NCBI GenBank assembly: GCA_029937655.1
Contig: JAPYPK010000078.1
Location: forward strand, 1-6,306
Origin: Nitrospinaceae bacterium
Lineage (GTDB): Bacteria; Nitrospinota; Nitrospinia; Nitrospinales; VA-1
Direction of reading: 5' to 3'
DNA length: 6,306 bases
Of the stretch, positions 1-5,779 are shown piece by piece; position 1 is the first letter of the stretch; every line of letters begins with the position of its first letter. Made by a program: the position numbers and the translations under genes. The notes beneath the pieces were generated by a model. It worked only from the letters and a program-made list of their open reading frames with translations, was not told where the DNA came from and did no database searches.

Positions 1-749
1 ATGCAGGTTCTGGTCATCCGGGTGGGAGCTTGTCTGCAACTGACATACTTACGGCTATTTATTTTGGTGGTATTCTTCAATACGATCCCAATAACCCCAG
101 CGACCCAAAAAGAGATAGATTTATCCTGAGCAAAGGTCATGCAAGTGCCCTTATGTATTGTGTTTTAGCACGAGCAGGTTATTTCCCCGATGAAAAACTA
201 AACGAATATAGAAAAATTGGTAGTGAATTATTTCTATCTGGGCATCCACATCCTAAAACTCCCGGTGTAGAAATTGCCAGTGGTAGTTTGGGGCAGGGCC
301 TGAGTGTTGGGCATGGAATTGCCTTGGGGGCACGTGTGGATCGCTTAGATTATAAAGTATATGTGGTTTTAGGAGATGGTGAACTTCAAGAGGGTCAAAT
401 ATGGGAAGCCGCTATGTCAGCTTCTAAGTTTAATTCTAATAATTTGATCGCAATTGTTGATAATAATAAGGTAGCCCAAGATAATAGTACAGTAGATTTA
501 AAAAACATTGAACCGCTTGAAGATAAGTGGAAGTCATTTGGCTGGGATGTTCACCGGATTAACGGTCATTGTATGAATGAGATTATGAGTGCACTTTCGT
601 TGCCTGTTCATTTAAATAAACCTAGGGTTATTATTGCAGATACAATTAAAGGAAAAGGGGTAAGTTTTATGGAGGGAAACAAAGGCTGGCATGGAGTTGC
701 TCCTAACGAGGAAGACCTTAACAAAGCATTGAAAGAGCTTGAGGAATAA
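1..749 (+). CDS. Transketolase, N-terminal (TPP-binding) subunit, 5' partial
   Basis: This is the pyrophosphate-binding half of a two-subunit transketolase, a cytosolic enzyme that moves two-carbon ketol units between sugar phosphates using thiamine diphosphate and a divalent metal. The frame is open from base 3 and reads AGSGHPGGSLSATDIL at the very edge. The TTG at 30 is therefore an internal Leu codon, and the true start lies before the window, probably some 20-30 codons upstream. Visible landmarks are the GHPGG loop, the LSKGHAS motif, SGHPHPKTPGVE followed by SGSLGQGLS, and the TPP motif GDGELQEGQIWEA that ends in IVDNN. KGKGVSFME and NKGWHG lie near the C-terminus. The His residues expected in the substrate channel of this half (in GHP, KGHA, SGHP and WHG) are all present. 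Its stop lies 7 bases before the ATG of the C-terminal subunit, so the two form an operon. The physiological sugar substrate cannot be told from sequence. Confidence 0.95.
   Translation, partial: AGSGHPGGSLSATDILTAIYFGGILQYDPNNPSDPKRDRFILSKGHASALMYCVLARAGYFPDEKLNEYRKIGSELFLSGHPHPKTPGVEIASGSLGQGLSVGHGIALGARVDRLDYKVYVVLGDGELQEGQIWEAAMSASKFNSNNLIAIVDNNKVAQDNSTVDLKNIEPLEDKWKSFGWDVHRINGHCMNEIMSALSLPVHLNKPRVIIADTIKGKGVSFMEGNKGWHGVAPNEEDLNKALKELEE
741..745 (+). promoter_or_regulatory. Ribosome binding site of the transketolase C-subunit
   Basis: GAGGA sits inside the last codons of the N-subunit gene, 11 bases before the ATG at 757. It favours ATG 757 over an in-frame TTG at 739, which would lie before this site, overlap the upstream gene and have no good Shine-Dalgarno sequence of its own. 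The arrangement suggests translational coupling of the two subunits. Confidence 0.55.
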
Positions 750-756
750 AAAAACT

Positions 757-1704
757 ATGCTTAAAGACGGCGCGACAAGAGATGGATATGGGGTTGCCTT
801 GGTTGAACTTGGGCATAGTGACTCTAATGTGGTAGTTCTTGACTCAGGTGTTAGCGATAGTACGCGCACCATAAAGTTTGGTCAAGAATTCCCCGATCGA
901 TTTTTTAATATGGGTATTAGTGAGGGTGATATGGTGTGCACCGCTGCCGGACTTGCACGGACAGGAAAAGTTGCTTTTGCTACCAGCTTTGCTTGTTTTC
1001 TTCTTGGTCGAACAATGGATCAAATTTTAGTAAGCGTTGCTTATTCTAATTCAAATGTGAAATTAGCCGGAACGCATACGGGGCTAGCTGTTGGAGAAGA
1101 TGGGCCTTCTGCTCAAATGATTGTGGATCTAGCCTATACTCGAGCGATGCCAAACATGACTGTTATACAACCAGCAGATTTTGAAGAGGCGGTTCAAGCG
1201 ACTAAATCATTATCTAAACATTTTGGGCCAGCGTACCTTCGATTGGGGAGACCAAAATTAAAAGGTATTTATGATTCTAGTTATAAGTTTGAGATTGGCA
1301 AAGCTAGCATCGTAAAGAAAGGAAGTGATGTTGTGGTGTTCGCGACAGGAGGTTTAGTCCAAGAAAGTTTAATTGCAGCTGATATTCTTCAAAAAGAATC
1401 AATTTCTACAACAATAGTGAATATCTCAACCCTGAAACCACTGGATGAAACCCTCATTATTAATGAAACCAAAAGCCATAATGCTGTAATCGTCGCTGAA
1501 GATCATAATATTATTGGTGGCTTAAACGATGCTGTATGCCAGACACTGACTAATCATCAAATTTCAGTACCTTTCAAATCAATTGCTGTTCGAGACCAAT
1601 TTGCTGAAACGGGTTCTGGACCCGAGTTATATGATAAATATGGTCTTTCAGCTAATCATGTTATTAAAGCAATTAAAGACGTCCTCACGCTCAAAAAAAG
1701 CTGA
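757..1704 (+). CDS. Transketolase, C-terminal (pyrimidine-binding) subunit
   Basis: This 315-residue protein is the partner of the upstream subunit and supplies the pyrimidine-binding domain (about residues 1-170) and the C-terminal transketolase domain (about 190-310). GATRDGYG at 5-12 matches the start of the Pyr domain; its Arg is the likely counterpart of a phosphate-binding Arg in single-chain enzymes. FNMGISEGDM at 50-59 carries Glu56, the glutamate that activates TPP. THTGLAVGEDGPSAQ at 106-120 matches the substrate-channel loop, with His107 and Asp115 conserved. Where single-chain transketolases have GPTHQ, this protein has GPSAQ, so one conserved His is replaced by Ala119. The residue after the catalytic Glu is Gly, where Gln, His or Ala is more usual. 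The length is normal for split C-subunits. ATG 757 is preferred as start, with TTG 739 as the alternative. The role is sure at family level; the substrate is unknown. Confidence 0.94.
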   Translation: MLKDGATRDGYGVALVELGHSDSNVVVLDSGVSDSTRTIKFGQEFPDRFFNMGISEGDMVCTAAGLARTGKVAFATSFACFLLGRTMDQILVSVAYSNSNVKLAGTHTGLAVGEDGPSAQMIVDLAYTRAMPNMTVIQPADFEEAVQATKSLSKHFGPAYLRLGRPKLKGIYDSSYKFEIGKASIVKKGSDVVVFATGGLVQESLIAADILQKESISTTIVNISTLKPLDETLIINETKSHNAVIVAEDHNIIGGLNDAVCQTLTNHQISVPFKSIAVRDQFAETGSGPELYDKYGLSANHVIKAIKDVLTLKKS

Positions 1705-1724
1705 GAAGCTATTTCCTTTTTTTT
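1699..1724 (+). terminator. Possible weak terminator after the transketolase operon
   Basis: A perfect 4-bp AGCT/AGCT stem with a GAGA loop (1699-1710) overlaps the stop codon and is followed, after six bases, by eight T residues (1717-1724) and then a second T run. The stem is short and the T tract does not follow at once, so this is a weak intrinsic terminator candidate. The position at the end of the operon supports it. Confidence 0.3.
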
Positions 1725-1750
1725 AAGTTTTTTTCACTCTAGTTATTTAG

Positions 1751-1781
1751 TTGACATAATATATATTATAGGAACTTAAAT
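1751..1781 (+). promoter_or_regulatory. Possible promoter region of asnB
   Basis: The 115-base gap before asnB contains a perfect -35-like TTGACA (1751-1756). The best downstream -10 candidates are poor: CTTAAA at 1775 with an 18-base spacer, or TTAAAT at 1776 with 19. Between them lies a perfect 14-base AT palindrome (1756-1769) which itself holds TATATT and TATTAT boxes. A promoter is plausible because the T-rich stretch separates asnB from the transketolase operon, but the exact elements are uncertain. Confidence 0.3.
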
Positions 1782-1819
1782 GTAGAGTCATCCATCCTAT
1801 TTATTAGGTAAACCAAATC

Positions 1820-3715
1820 ATGTGCGGTATAGCAGGTATTTTTGATAATAATTCAAAAAAACCATCAGAAAGCTTAGCTAAAGGGCTTCAAATGATGCTC
1901 AATGCCATAAAACACAGAGGTCCGGATGATCGTGGGCAGAAAAGAATCACTTCTAAAAATGGAATAAATATATATTTAGGACATCAAAGGCTATCAATAA
2001 TTGATACTAGTAACGGTGGACATCAACCAATGTCCAATAATGAGTCAACAATATGGATATCCACCAATAGTGAAATATATAACTATAGGGAATTAAAGGA
2101 TGAGTTAGAGAATAAATATGAATTTCGATCTAAATCCGACACCGAAGTTCTTCTTCGATCTTATGAAGTATGGGGTATAGATTGCTTAAAAAAAATACGT
2201 GGAATGTTTGCGTTCGCTATATGGGATGGCACGAATAATAAACTCATTCTTGCTCGAGATCGTATAGGAATAAAACCTTTATATTATTTTTCAAAAAATA
2301 ACATATTAATATTTAGCTCAGAGTTGCGAGCCATCCTTGCATCAAAAATAGACAAACCCAGTATCAATCCAACTGGTTTATTCCAATATCTATCCTACGG
2401 ACGAGTTGGATCGTTTGAATCTATATTAGACTCAATAATGGAGTTGCCAGCAGGACACTTCTTGGTTGCCGATAAGCATGGAATTAAAATTCAAAAATAC
2501 TGGGATCCCATCCCTGAAAACAAGTTAGAACAATCCACAACTAAAATTGTTCAACGGATAGGAAGTTGTCTAGATGAGGTAGCGCGACAGCATCTTGTAA
2601 GTGATGTTCCTGTCGGAGCATTTCTTAGCGGCGGCATAGATTCAAGTGCGGTGGTTAGTATGATAACGGCTAATACCCCTACTCCAATTCAAACGATATC
2701 AGTAACCTTCCAAGATAAAGATTATGATGAGTCTAAATATTCATCCTTATTTGCTAATCATCTCGGAACGAATCACCATGAACTCCTGCTCTCAGAAAGG
2801 GATCTCATAGAAAATTTATCCCCTGCCCTCGCATCCATGGACCAACCAACAGTTGATGGAATAAACACATACATGATTTCACAGGCAGCTAAAAATATGG
2901 GACTAAAGGTTGCTTTGTCAGGACTGGGAGGGGATGAACTATTCGCTGGTTACAACTCTTTTTCATTAGTACCACGGCTAAACAAAATAAAGAAAGTTCT
3001 AAATTCCCTCCCTACAGGCTTAAGAAAACAGTTGAGCAACCTCGCCTCTAGGTTAATGCCCCCGTCAGATAAAAGCACAAAGTTAAACCACCTAATCAAA
3101 AATCAATATAACGGTGCTCATGTTTATTTTTTGTTTCGTGCATTATTTTGCGAACAAGAGTTGGGAAGGTTGTTCTCTGATCCTCTTATTTTAAAAAAAG
3201 AAATAACAAAAAACTTAAACCGTACACAAGAACTAATCGAATCTCACTCGGGATTATCACCTGTGGATCTAGTCTCCTACCTTGAGATGACTCACTATAT
3301 GGCCACTACCTTACTAAGAGATACTGACATGATGAGCATGGCACACGGGCTTGAAATCAGGGTTCCTTTGTTAGATCACAAATTAGTCGAACTTATGTTT
3401 TCTATCCCATCGAACTTAAAAATAAAACAAGGCGTCCCAAAACCTTTATTAGTTAATTCCCTAAATAGAAAATTGCCAGACTTTATTGTGCGAAGAAAAA
3501 AAATGGGATTCACTTTACCATTTGAAGTTTGGATGCGAGGGGAGATGAGACCTGAAATAGAATCCGTTTTGCTATCTCGCTCAGAAAAATTATCTGATTT
3601 TATTTGTCAAGCTGGTGTAAATAAAATATGGAGTGATTTTTTAAATAAACGTTGTTCATGGTCGCGCCCATGGTCACTCTATGTTCTTAAAAAATGGATT
3701 GACAAAAATCTTTAA
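1820..3715 (+). CDS. asnB: Asparagine synthase (glutamine-hydrolysing), AsnB family
   Basis: The family makes asparagine from aspartate, ATP and glutamine-derived ammonia. The protein has 631 residues, normal for the longer bacterial AsnB type. The N-terminal Ntn glutaminase domain (about 1-210) begins directly with Met-Cys2, the nucleophile, which fixes the start. It shows HRGPDD (32-37), GHQRLSIID (54-62), SDTEVLLRSYEVWG (106-119) and ARDRIGIKPLYY (145-156). The synthetase domain shows the PP-loop SGGIDSS (270-276), MDQPTVDG (340-347), SGLGGDELFAGY (367-378), and further on RDTDMMSMAHGLEIRVPLLD and KMGFTLPFEVW. One motif is odd: the oxyanion-hole sequence normally read NGEIYN is NSEIYN here (83-88). 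An AGG lies 11 bases before the ATG. The PhzF-like gene follows after 15 bases. Isoleucine is coded mostly by ATA (29 of 49 by my count), unlike the transketolase genes. A paralogue that amidates another substrate, as in polysaccharide clusters, is possible. Confidence 0.93.
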   Translation: MCGIAGIFDNNSKKPSESLAKGLQMMLNAIKHRGPDDRGQKRITSKNGINIYLGHQRLSIIDTSNGGHQPMSNNESTIWISTNSEIYNYRELKDELENKYEFRSKSDTEVLLRSYEVWGIDCLKKIRGMFAFAIWDGTNNKLILARDRIGIKPLYYFSKNNILIFSSELRAILASKIDKPSINPTGLFQYLSYGRVGSFESILDSIMELPAGHFLVADKHGIKIQKYWDPIPENKLEQSTTKIVQRIGSCLDEVARQHLVSDVPVGAFLSGGIDSSAVVSMITANTPTPIQTISVTFQDKDYDESKYSSLFANHLGTNHHELLLSERDLIENLSPALASMDQPTVDGINTYMISQAAKNMGLKVALSGLGGDELFAGYNSFSLVPRLNKIKKVLNSLPTGLRKQLSNLASRLMPPSDKSTKLNHLIKNQYNGAHVYFLFRALFCEQELGRLFSDPLILKKEITKNLNRTQELIESHSGLSPVDLVSYLEMTHYMATTLLRDTDMMSMAHGLEIRVPLLDHKLVELMFSIPSNLKIKQGVPKPLLVNSLNRKLPDFIVRRKKMGFTLPFEVWMRGEMRPEIESVLLSRSEKLSDFICQAGVNKIWSDFLNKRCSWSRPWSLYVLKKWIDKNL

Positions 3716-3730
3716 TAGAATTTACTCATA

Positions 3731-4624
3731 ATGAATTGCTCTTTTTATCAAGTTGACGTTTTTACAAAAATTCCATTTGGGGGAAATCCATTAGCTGTAG
3801 TTTTTGATTCTGAAGGCTTAACAGATCAAAATATGCTGAATATTGCGAAAGAGATGAACCTTTCCGAAACTACGTTTGTCTTACCCCCAGGGAACCTACC
3901 AGTAGATTTTTTAGTTCGGATATTCACCCCTGAAAAAGAGCTTCCTTTTGCGGGTCATCCTACTTTGGGGACAGCTCATATTTTGAGAGAAACTGGAAAA
4001 GTGCTTTCTGGTGATTACACGATAAAACTTTCATTAAAGGCAGGAGTAGCTACTGTCAGAGAAATGAAAAAAGAGAACCACCTTTTTATGGATCAATTAT
4101 TGCCCGAATTTCAATCCCCGTTAGATTGCTCTGAAGAGATAGGTAAGGCGCTCGGTATTTCTACTAGTGATATCTATTCTACCGGTGGACCGGTACAAAT
4201 TGTTTCCACAGGATTACCTGTTTTAGTTGTTCCCATAGCTTCATTGAAAGTTTTAGAAAAAATTTCGGTTGACACTCTTAGGTTAAGTCGACTTCTGACC
4301 AGTTTAGGCACAGATTTGTTGTACGTATTTACTTGCCAGACTTATGACCCTGATGCCACTATTCATGCTAGAGCTTTTGCTCCCAAGTTAGGAATTCCTG
4401 AAGATCCTGCTACTGGAAGCGCTGCTGGTGCGGTGGGTGCTTATCTATCTATGAATAAATTTATATCAAAAGAGACCTGCGGGAATATATTTATTGAACA
4501 AGGTCATATGATGGGACGTCCATCATCACTATTCGTCTGTATCGAGAAGCACAAAGATGAAATAAAGTCAGTTAGAGTCGGAGGTGAATCAGTAACCCTT
4601 ATCAAGGGAGAGATTAGTACTTGA
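3731..4624 (+). CDS. PhzF family isomerase/epimerase-like protein
   Basis: This 297-residue protein belongs to the PhzF superfamily, which has a duplicated diaminopimelate epimerase-like fold and acts on small molecules by proton transfer. Only some members make phenazines; most have unknown substrates. The N-terminus reads YQVDVFTKIPFGGNPLAVV (6-24), typical of the family, which fixes the start. NLSETTFV (43-50) carries Glu46, counterpart of the catalytic Glu45 of Pseudomonas PhzF. FTPEKELPFAGHPTLGTAH (65-83) includes His76, and EDPATGSAAGAVGAYL (224-239) is the second-half signature with Asp225. All key residues are present, so it looks active. The ribosome site is weak: only AGAA at 3717-3720, just after the asnB stop. 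The 15-base gap suggests co-transcription with asnB. No other phenazine genes are in the window, so a phenazine role is not supported. Confidence 0.92.
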   Translation: MNCSFYQVDVFTKIPFGGNPLAVVFDSEGLTDQNMLNIAKEMNLSETTFVLPPGNLPVDFLVRIFTPEKELPFAGHPTLGTAHILRETGKVLSGDYTIKLSLKAGVATVREMKKENHLFMDQLLPEFQSPLDCSEEIGKALGISTSDIYSTGGPVQIVSTGLPVLVVPIASLKVLEKISVDTLRLSRLLTSLGTDLLYVFTCQTYDPDATIHARAFAPKLGIPEDPATGSAAGAVGAYLSMNKFISKETCGNIFIEQGHMMGRPSSLFVCIEKHKDEIKSVRVGGESVTLIKGEIST

Positions 4625-4684
4625 ACTAAGATTATATAGATAACTTTAATAAACTTTGATTGTTATTTCAATACTATGTGTGCA

Positions 4685-4699
4685 GAATTTTTTAAATTC
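4685..4699. terminator. AT-only hairpin between convergent genes
   Basis: GAATTT, a TTT loop and AAATTC form a perfect 6-bp inverted repeat in the 81-base gap between the PhzF-like gene and the convergent zinc-ribbon gene. It could end transcription from either side, but the stem has only one G-C pair and no long T tract follows, so it is a weak candidate. Confidence 0.2.
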
Positions 4700-4705
4700 A
4701 ACAAA

Positions 4706-4906
4706 CTATTTATTTAGGAAGTGAGCACAGTTACTGCATGCATGATCTGAATCACGAGAACACATGATACATACAGTCCTGTCAAATTCATTTTTTAAAG
4801 TACCCCCGCAATGATTACATCGATCCAGTCTAGGTTTTTTTTTGTTTACGTTAACCTTTGGCACGACATTGATTAAAATTTTGTCACGAGAAATATTTAT
4901 TCGCAT
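4706..4906 (-). CDS. Small zinc-ribbon protein of unknown function (three CxxC)
   Basis: The 66-residue product has a basic N-terminal part (residues 1-28, ending KKKPRLD) and a cysteine-rich C-terminal half. The cysteines form three CxxC pairs: CNHC (30-33), CIMC (46-49) and CSNC (57-60). His56 and His62 flank the last pair. Two pairs are enough for one zinc ribbon; the third pair and the His residues could hold a second metal or a redox site. The ATG is the only good start: an in-frame stop lies 13 codons upstream with no other start between, and a G-rich GGGG (4915-4918 on the plus strand) lies 8 bases before it. There is no signal peptide or membrane segment. It lies 149 bases downstream of the DJ-1-like gene on the same strand and might share its transcript. 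I recognise the domain type but not a named gene. Confidence 0.75.
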   Translation of the reverse strand: MRINISRDKILINVVPKVNVNKKKPRLDRCNHCGGTLKNEFDRTVCIMCSRDSDHACSNCAHFLNK

Positions 4907-5015
4907 GTGTAAAACCCCATTGATAATAAAGCCTAAAATTTGTCAGAATCCAGTAGTTCTTTTGTATCTTTAGATAACAATAAAAACATAAAGATTTAAA
5001 TATTTTAGAAATTTC

Positions 5016-5030
5016 TTACTGTACCAGTAA
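5016..5030. repeat. Small inverted repeat between the DJ-1-like and zinc-ribbon genes
   Basis: TTACTG, a TAC loop and CAGTAA form a perfect 6-bp stem, directly after the palindrome AGAAATTTCT (5007-5016). They lie in the 149-base gap between two minus-strand genes, 26 bases past the DJ-1-like stop. It may be a weak transcript end or processing site; no T tract follows on the minus strand. The rest of this gap is AT-rich and shows nothing else I can name. Confidence 0.3.
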
Positions 5031-5055
5031 TTTAGCTTTTGGTCTTTGAATCATC

Positions 5056-5604
5056 TTAAATATTGGCTAAAACACCCTTATTGACAAGTAATACGCGATC
5101 AACCCCGAAGAGGATTTCCACCAACTTGAAAGCGAATTCCATTGCAGTCCCTGGAGAGCGGCTAGTTATAATATTTTGGTCAACCACCACCCTTTCCTCT
5201 TTATACAAATCACATGATAATATTTCTTTGACCGATGGATGACTAGTTCGTTTACGTTTTATGAGGAGTCCATTTTCCTCTAAAATAATTGGTGCCGCGC
5301 AAATTGCACCTATTAATTTCTTTTTACTGTACATTTCGTTTAAAAGTGTAGTAACTCTAGGATCTTTTTTTAAATTATCTGTCCCAGGTTGCCCACCATG
5401 TAGAATCATCAAATCAAATTTTTCGGAATTAATATTATTAATAGATTCATCCGCAATGATTTTAACCCCTCGTGACCCTTCAATAACCCCATCAACTATG
5501 CCAGCGATAGATACCCTAGCCCCAGATCTCCTGAGTATATCTACGACAGTAATAGTCTCGATTTCTTCAAATCCAGGTGCTAAAGGAATAAGTACATTTT
5601 TCAT
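5056..5604 (-). CDS. DJ-1/PfpI family protein (YajL/ThiJ-like)
   Basis: The 182-residue protein closely follows the DJ-1 pattern and has the family's usual length. LAPGFEEIET (8-17) carries Glu16, the counterpart of human DJ-1 Glu18. HGGQPGTDNL (69-78) and GAICAAP (99-105) form the nucleophile elbow with Cys102, counterpart of Cys106. SHP at 121-123 supplies His122, counterpart of His126, and ITSRSPGTAMEFAFKLVE (146-163) is the conserved C-terminal segment. Family members are linked to oxidative and carbonyl stress: a redox-sensing cysteine, glyoxalase activity and a disputed protein deglycase activity. It is cytosolic, with no signal peptide. The start is fixed by AAGGAG six bases before the ATG. 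It is divergent from ubiE and lies upstream of the zinc-ribbon gene. The family is certain; the exact activity is not. Confidence 0.93.
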   Translation of the reverse strand: MKNVLIPLAPGFEEIETITVVDILRRSGARVSIAGIVDGVIEGSRGVKIIADESINNINSEKFDLMILHGGQPGTDNLKKDPRVTTLLNEMYSKKKLIGAICAAPIILEENGLLIKRKRTSHPSVKEILSCDLYKEERVVVDQNIITSRSPGTAMEFAFKLVEILFGVDRVLLVNKGVLANI

Positions 5605-5610
5605 TTTCTT

Positions 5611-5616
5611 CTCCTT
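5611..5616 (-). promoter_or_regulatory. Strong ribosome binding site of the DJ-1-like gene
   Basis: Read on the minus strand, AAGGAG stands six bases before the ATG. It is the best Shine-Dalgarno sequence in the window and shows that this organism uses canonical ribosome sites, although asnB, the PhzF-like gene and ubiE have poor ones. Confidence 0.8.
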
Positions 5617-5643
5617 ACAAATTACCTAAGCTTCCATGCTACT

Positions 5644-5670
5644 GTTTTTTATAAATGAGCCGTTTTTTAT
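5644..5670. repeat. Paired 9-base direct repeats in the divergent gap
   Basis: GTTTTTTAT occurs at 5644-5652 and again at 5662-5670, 18 bases from start to start. Both copies lie between the DJ-1-like start and the ubiE promoter, in the likely 5' leader or promoter of the DJ-1-like gene. They could be a tandem operator, or chance in AT-rich DNA. Confidence 0.3.
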
Positions 5671-5701
5671 TAAAGATAGAGATTAATCAGGTTTACTATT
5701 A

Positions 5702-5729
5702 TTGATGCAACTAAATTCAATGATAGAAT
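5702..5729 (+). promoter_or_regulatory. Predicted sigma-70 promoter of ubiE
   Basis: A -35 box TTGATG (5702-5707) is followed after 16 bases by an extended -10, TGA then TAGAAT (5721-5729), which matches five of six consensus positions plus the TG element. The predicted transcript start is near 5736, giving a leader of about 44 bases. An imperfectly spaced dyad, ATTGA (5701-5705) and TCAAT (5717-5721), overlaps the promoter. A facing promoter for the DJ-1-like gene is likely in the same gap, but I see only weak candidates, for example TTGCAT at 5710-5705 with ATTAAT at 5687-5682. Confidence 0.5.
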
Positions 5730-5779
5730 TAAAAAAACTGTAATAAAAATATAAGTTTAATTAACTCCTATCGAAAATC

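Noticed and set aside
30..32. TTG as start of the first transketolase gene
   Set aside because: The frame is open to the window edge and the bases before it code for AGSGHPGGS, a conserved core motif, so the TTG is internal and the gene is 5' truncated.
739..741. TTG 739 as the start of the transketolase C-subunit
   Set aside because: The ATG at 757 has a GAGGA 11 bases upstream and aligns with the usual start of split C-subunits; the TTG adds six lysine-rich residues and lacks a clear ribosome site.
612..872. 86-codon open frame on the minus strand
   Set aside because: It lies wholly over the two well-supported transketolase genes, spans their junction, and its product has no recognisable domain.
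3731..4624. Phenazine biosynthesis gene
   Set aside because: The PhzF superfamily is broad and no other phz-type genes are present in the window, so only the family assignment is supported.
5261..5629. 122-codon open frame on the plus strand
   Set aside because: It is antisense to the DJ-1-like gene, whose full set of motifs and strong ribosome site are clear; the product shows no family features.
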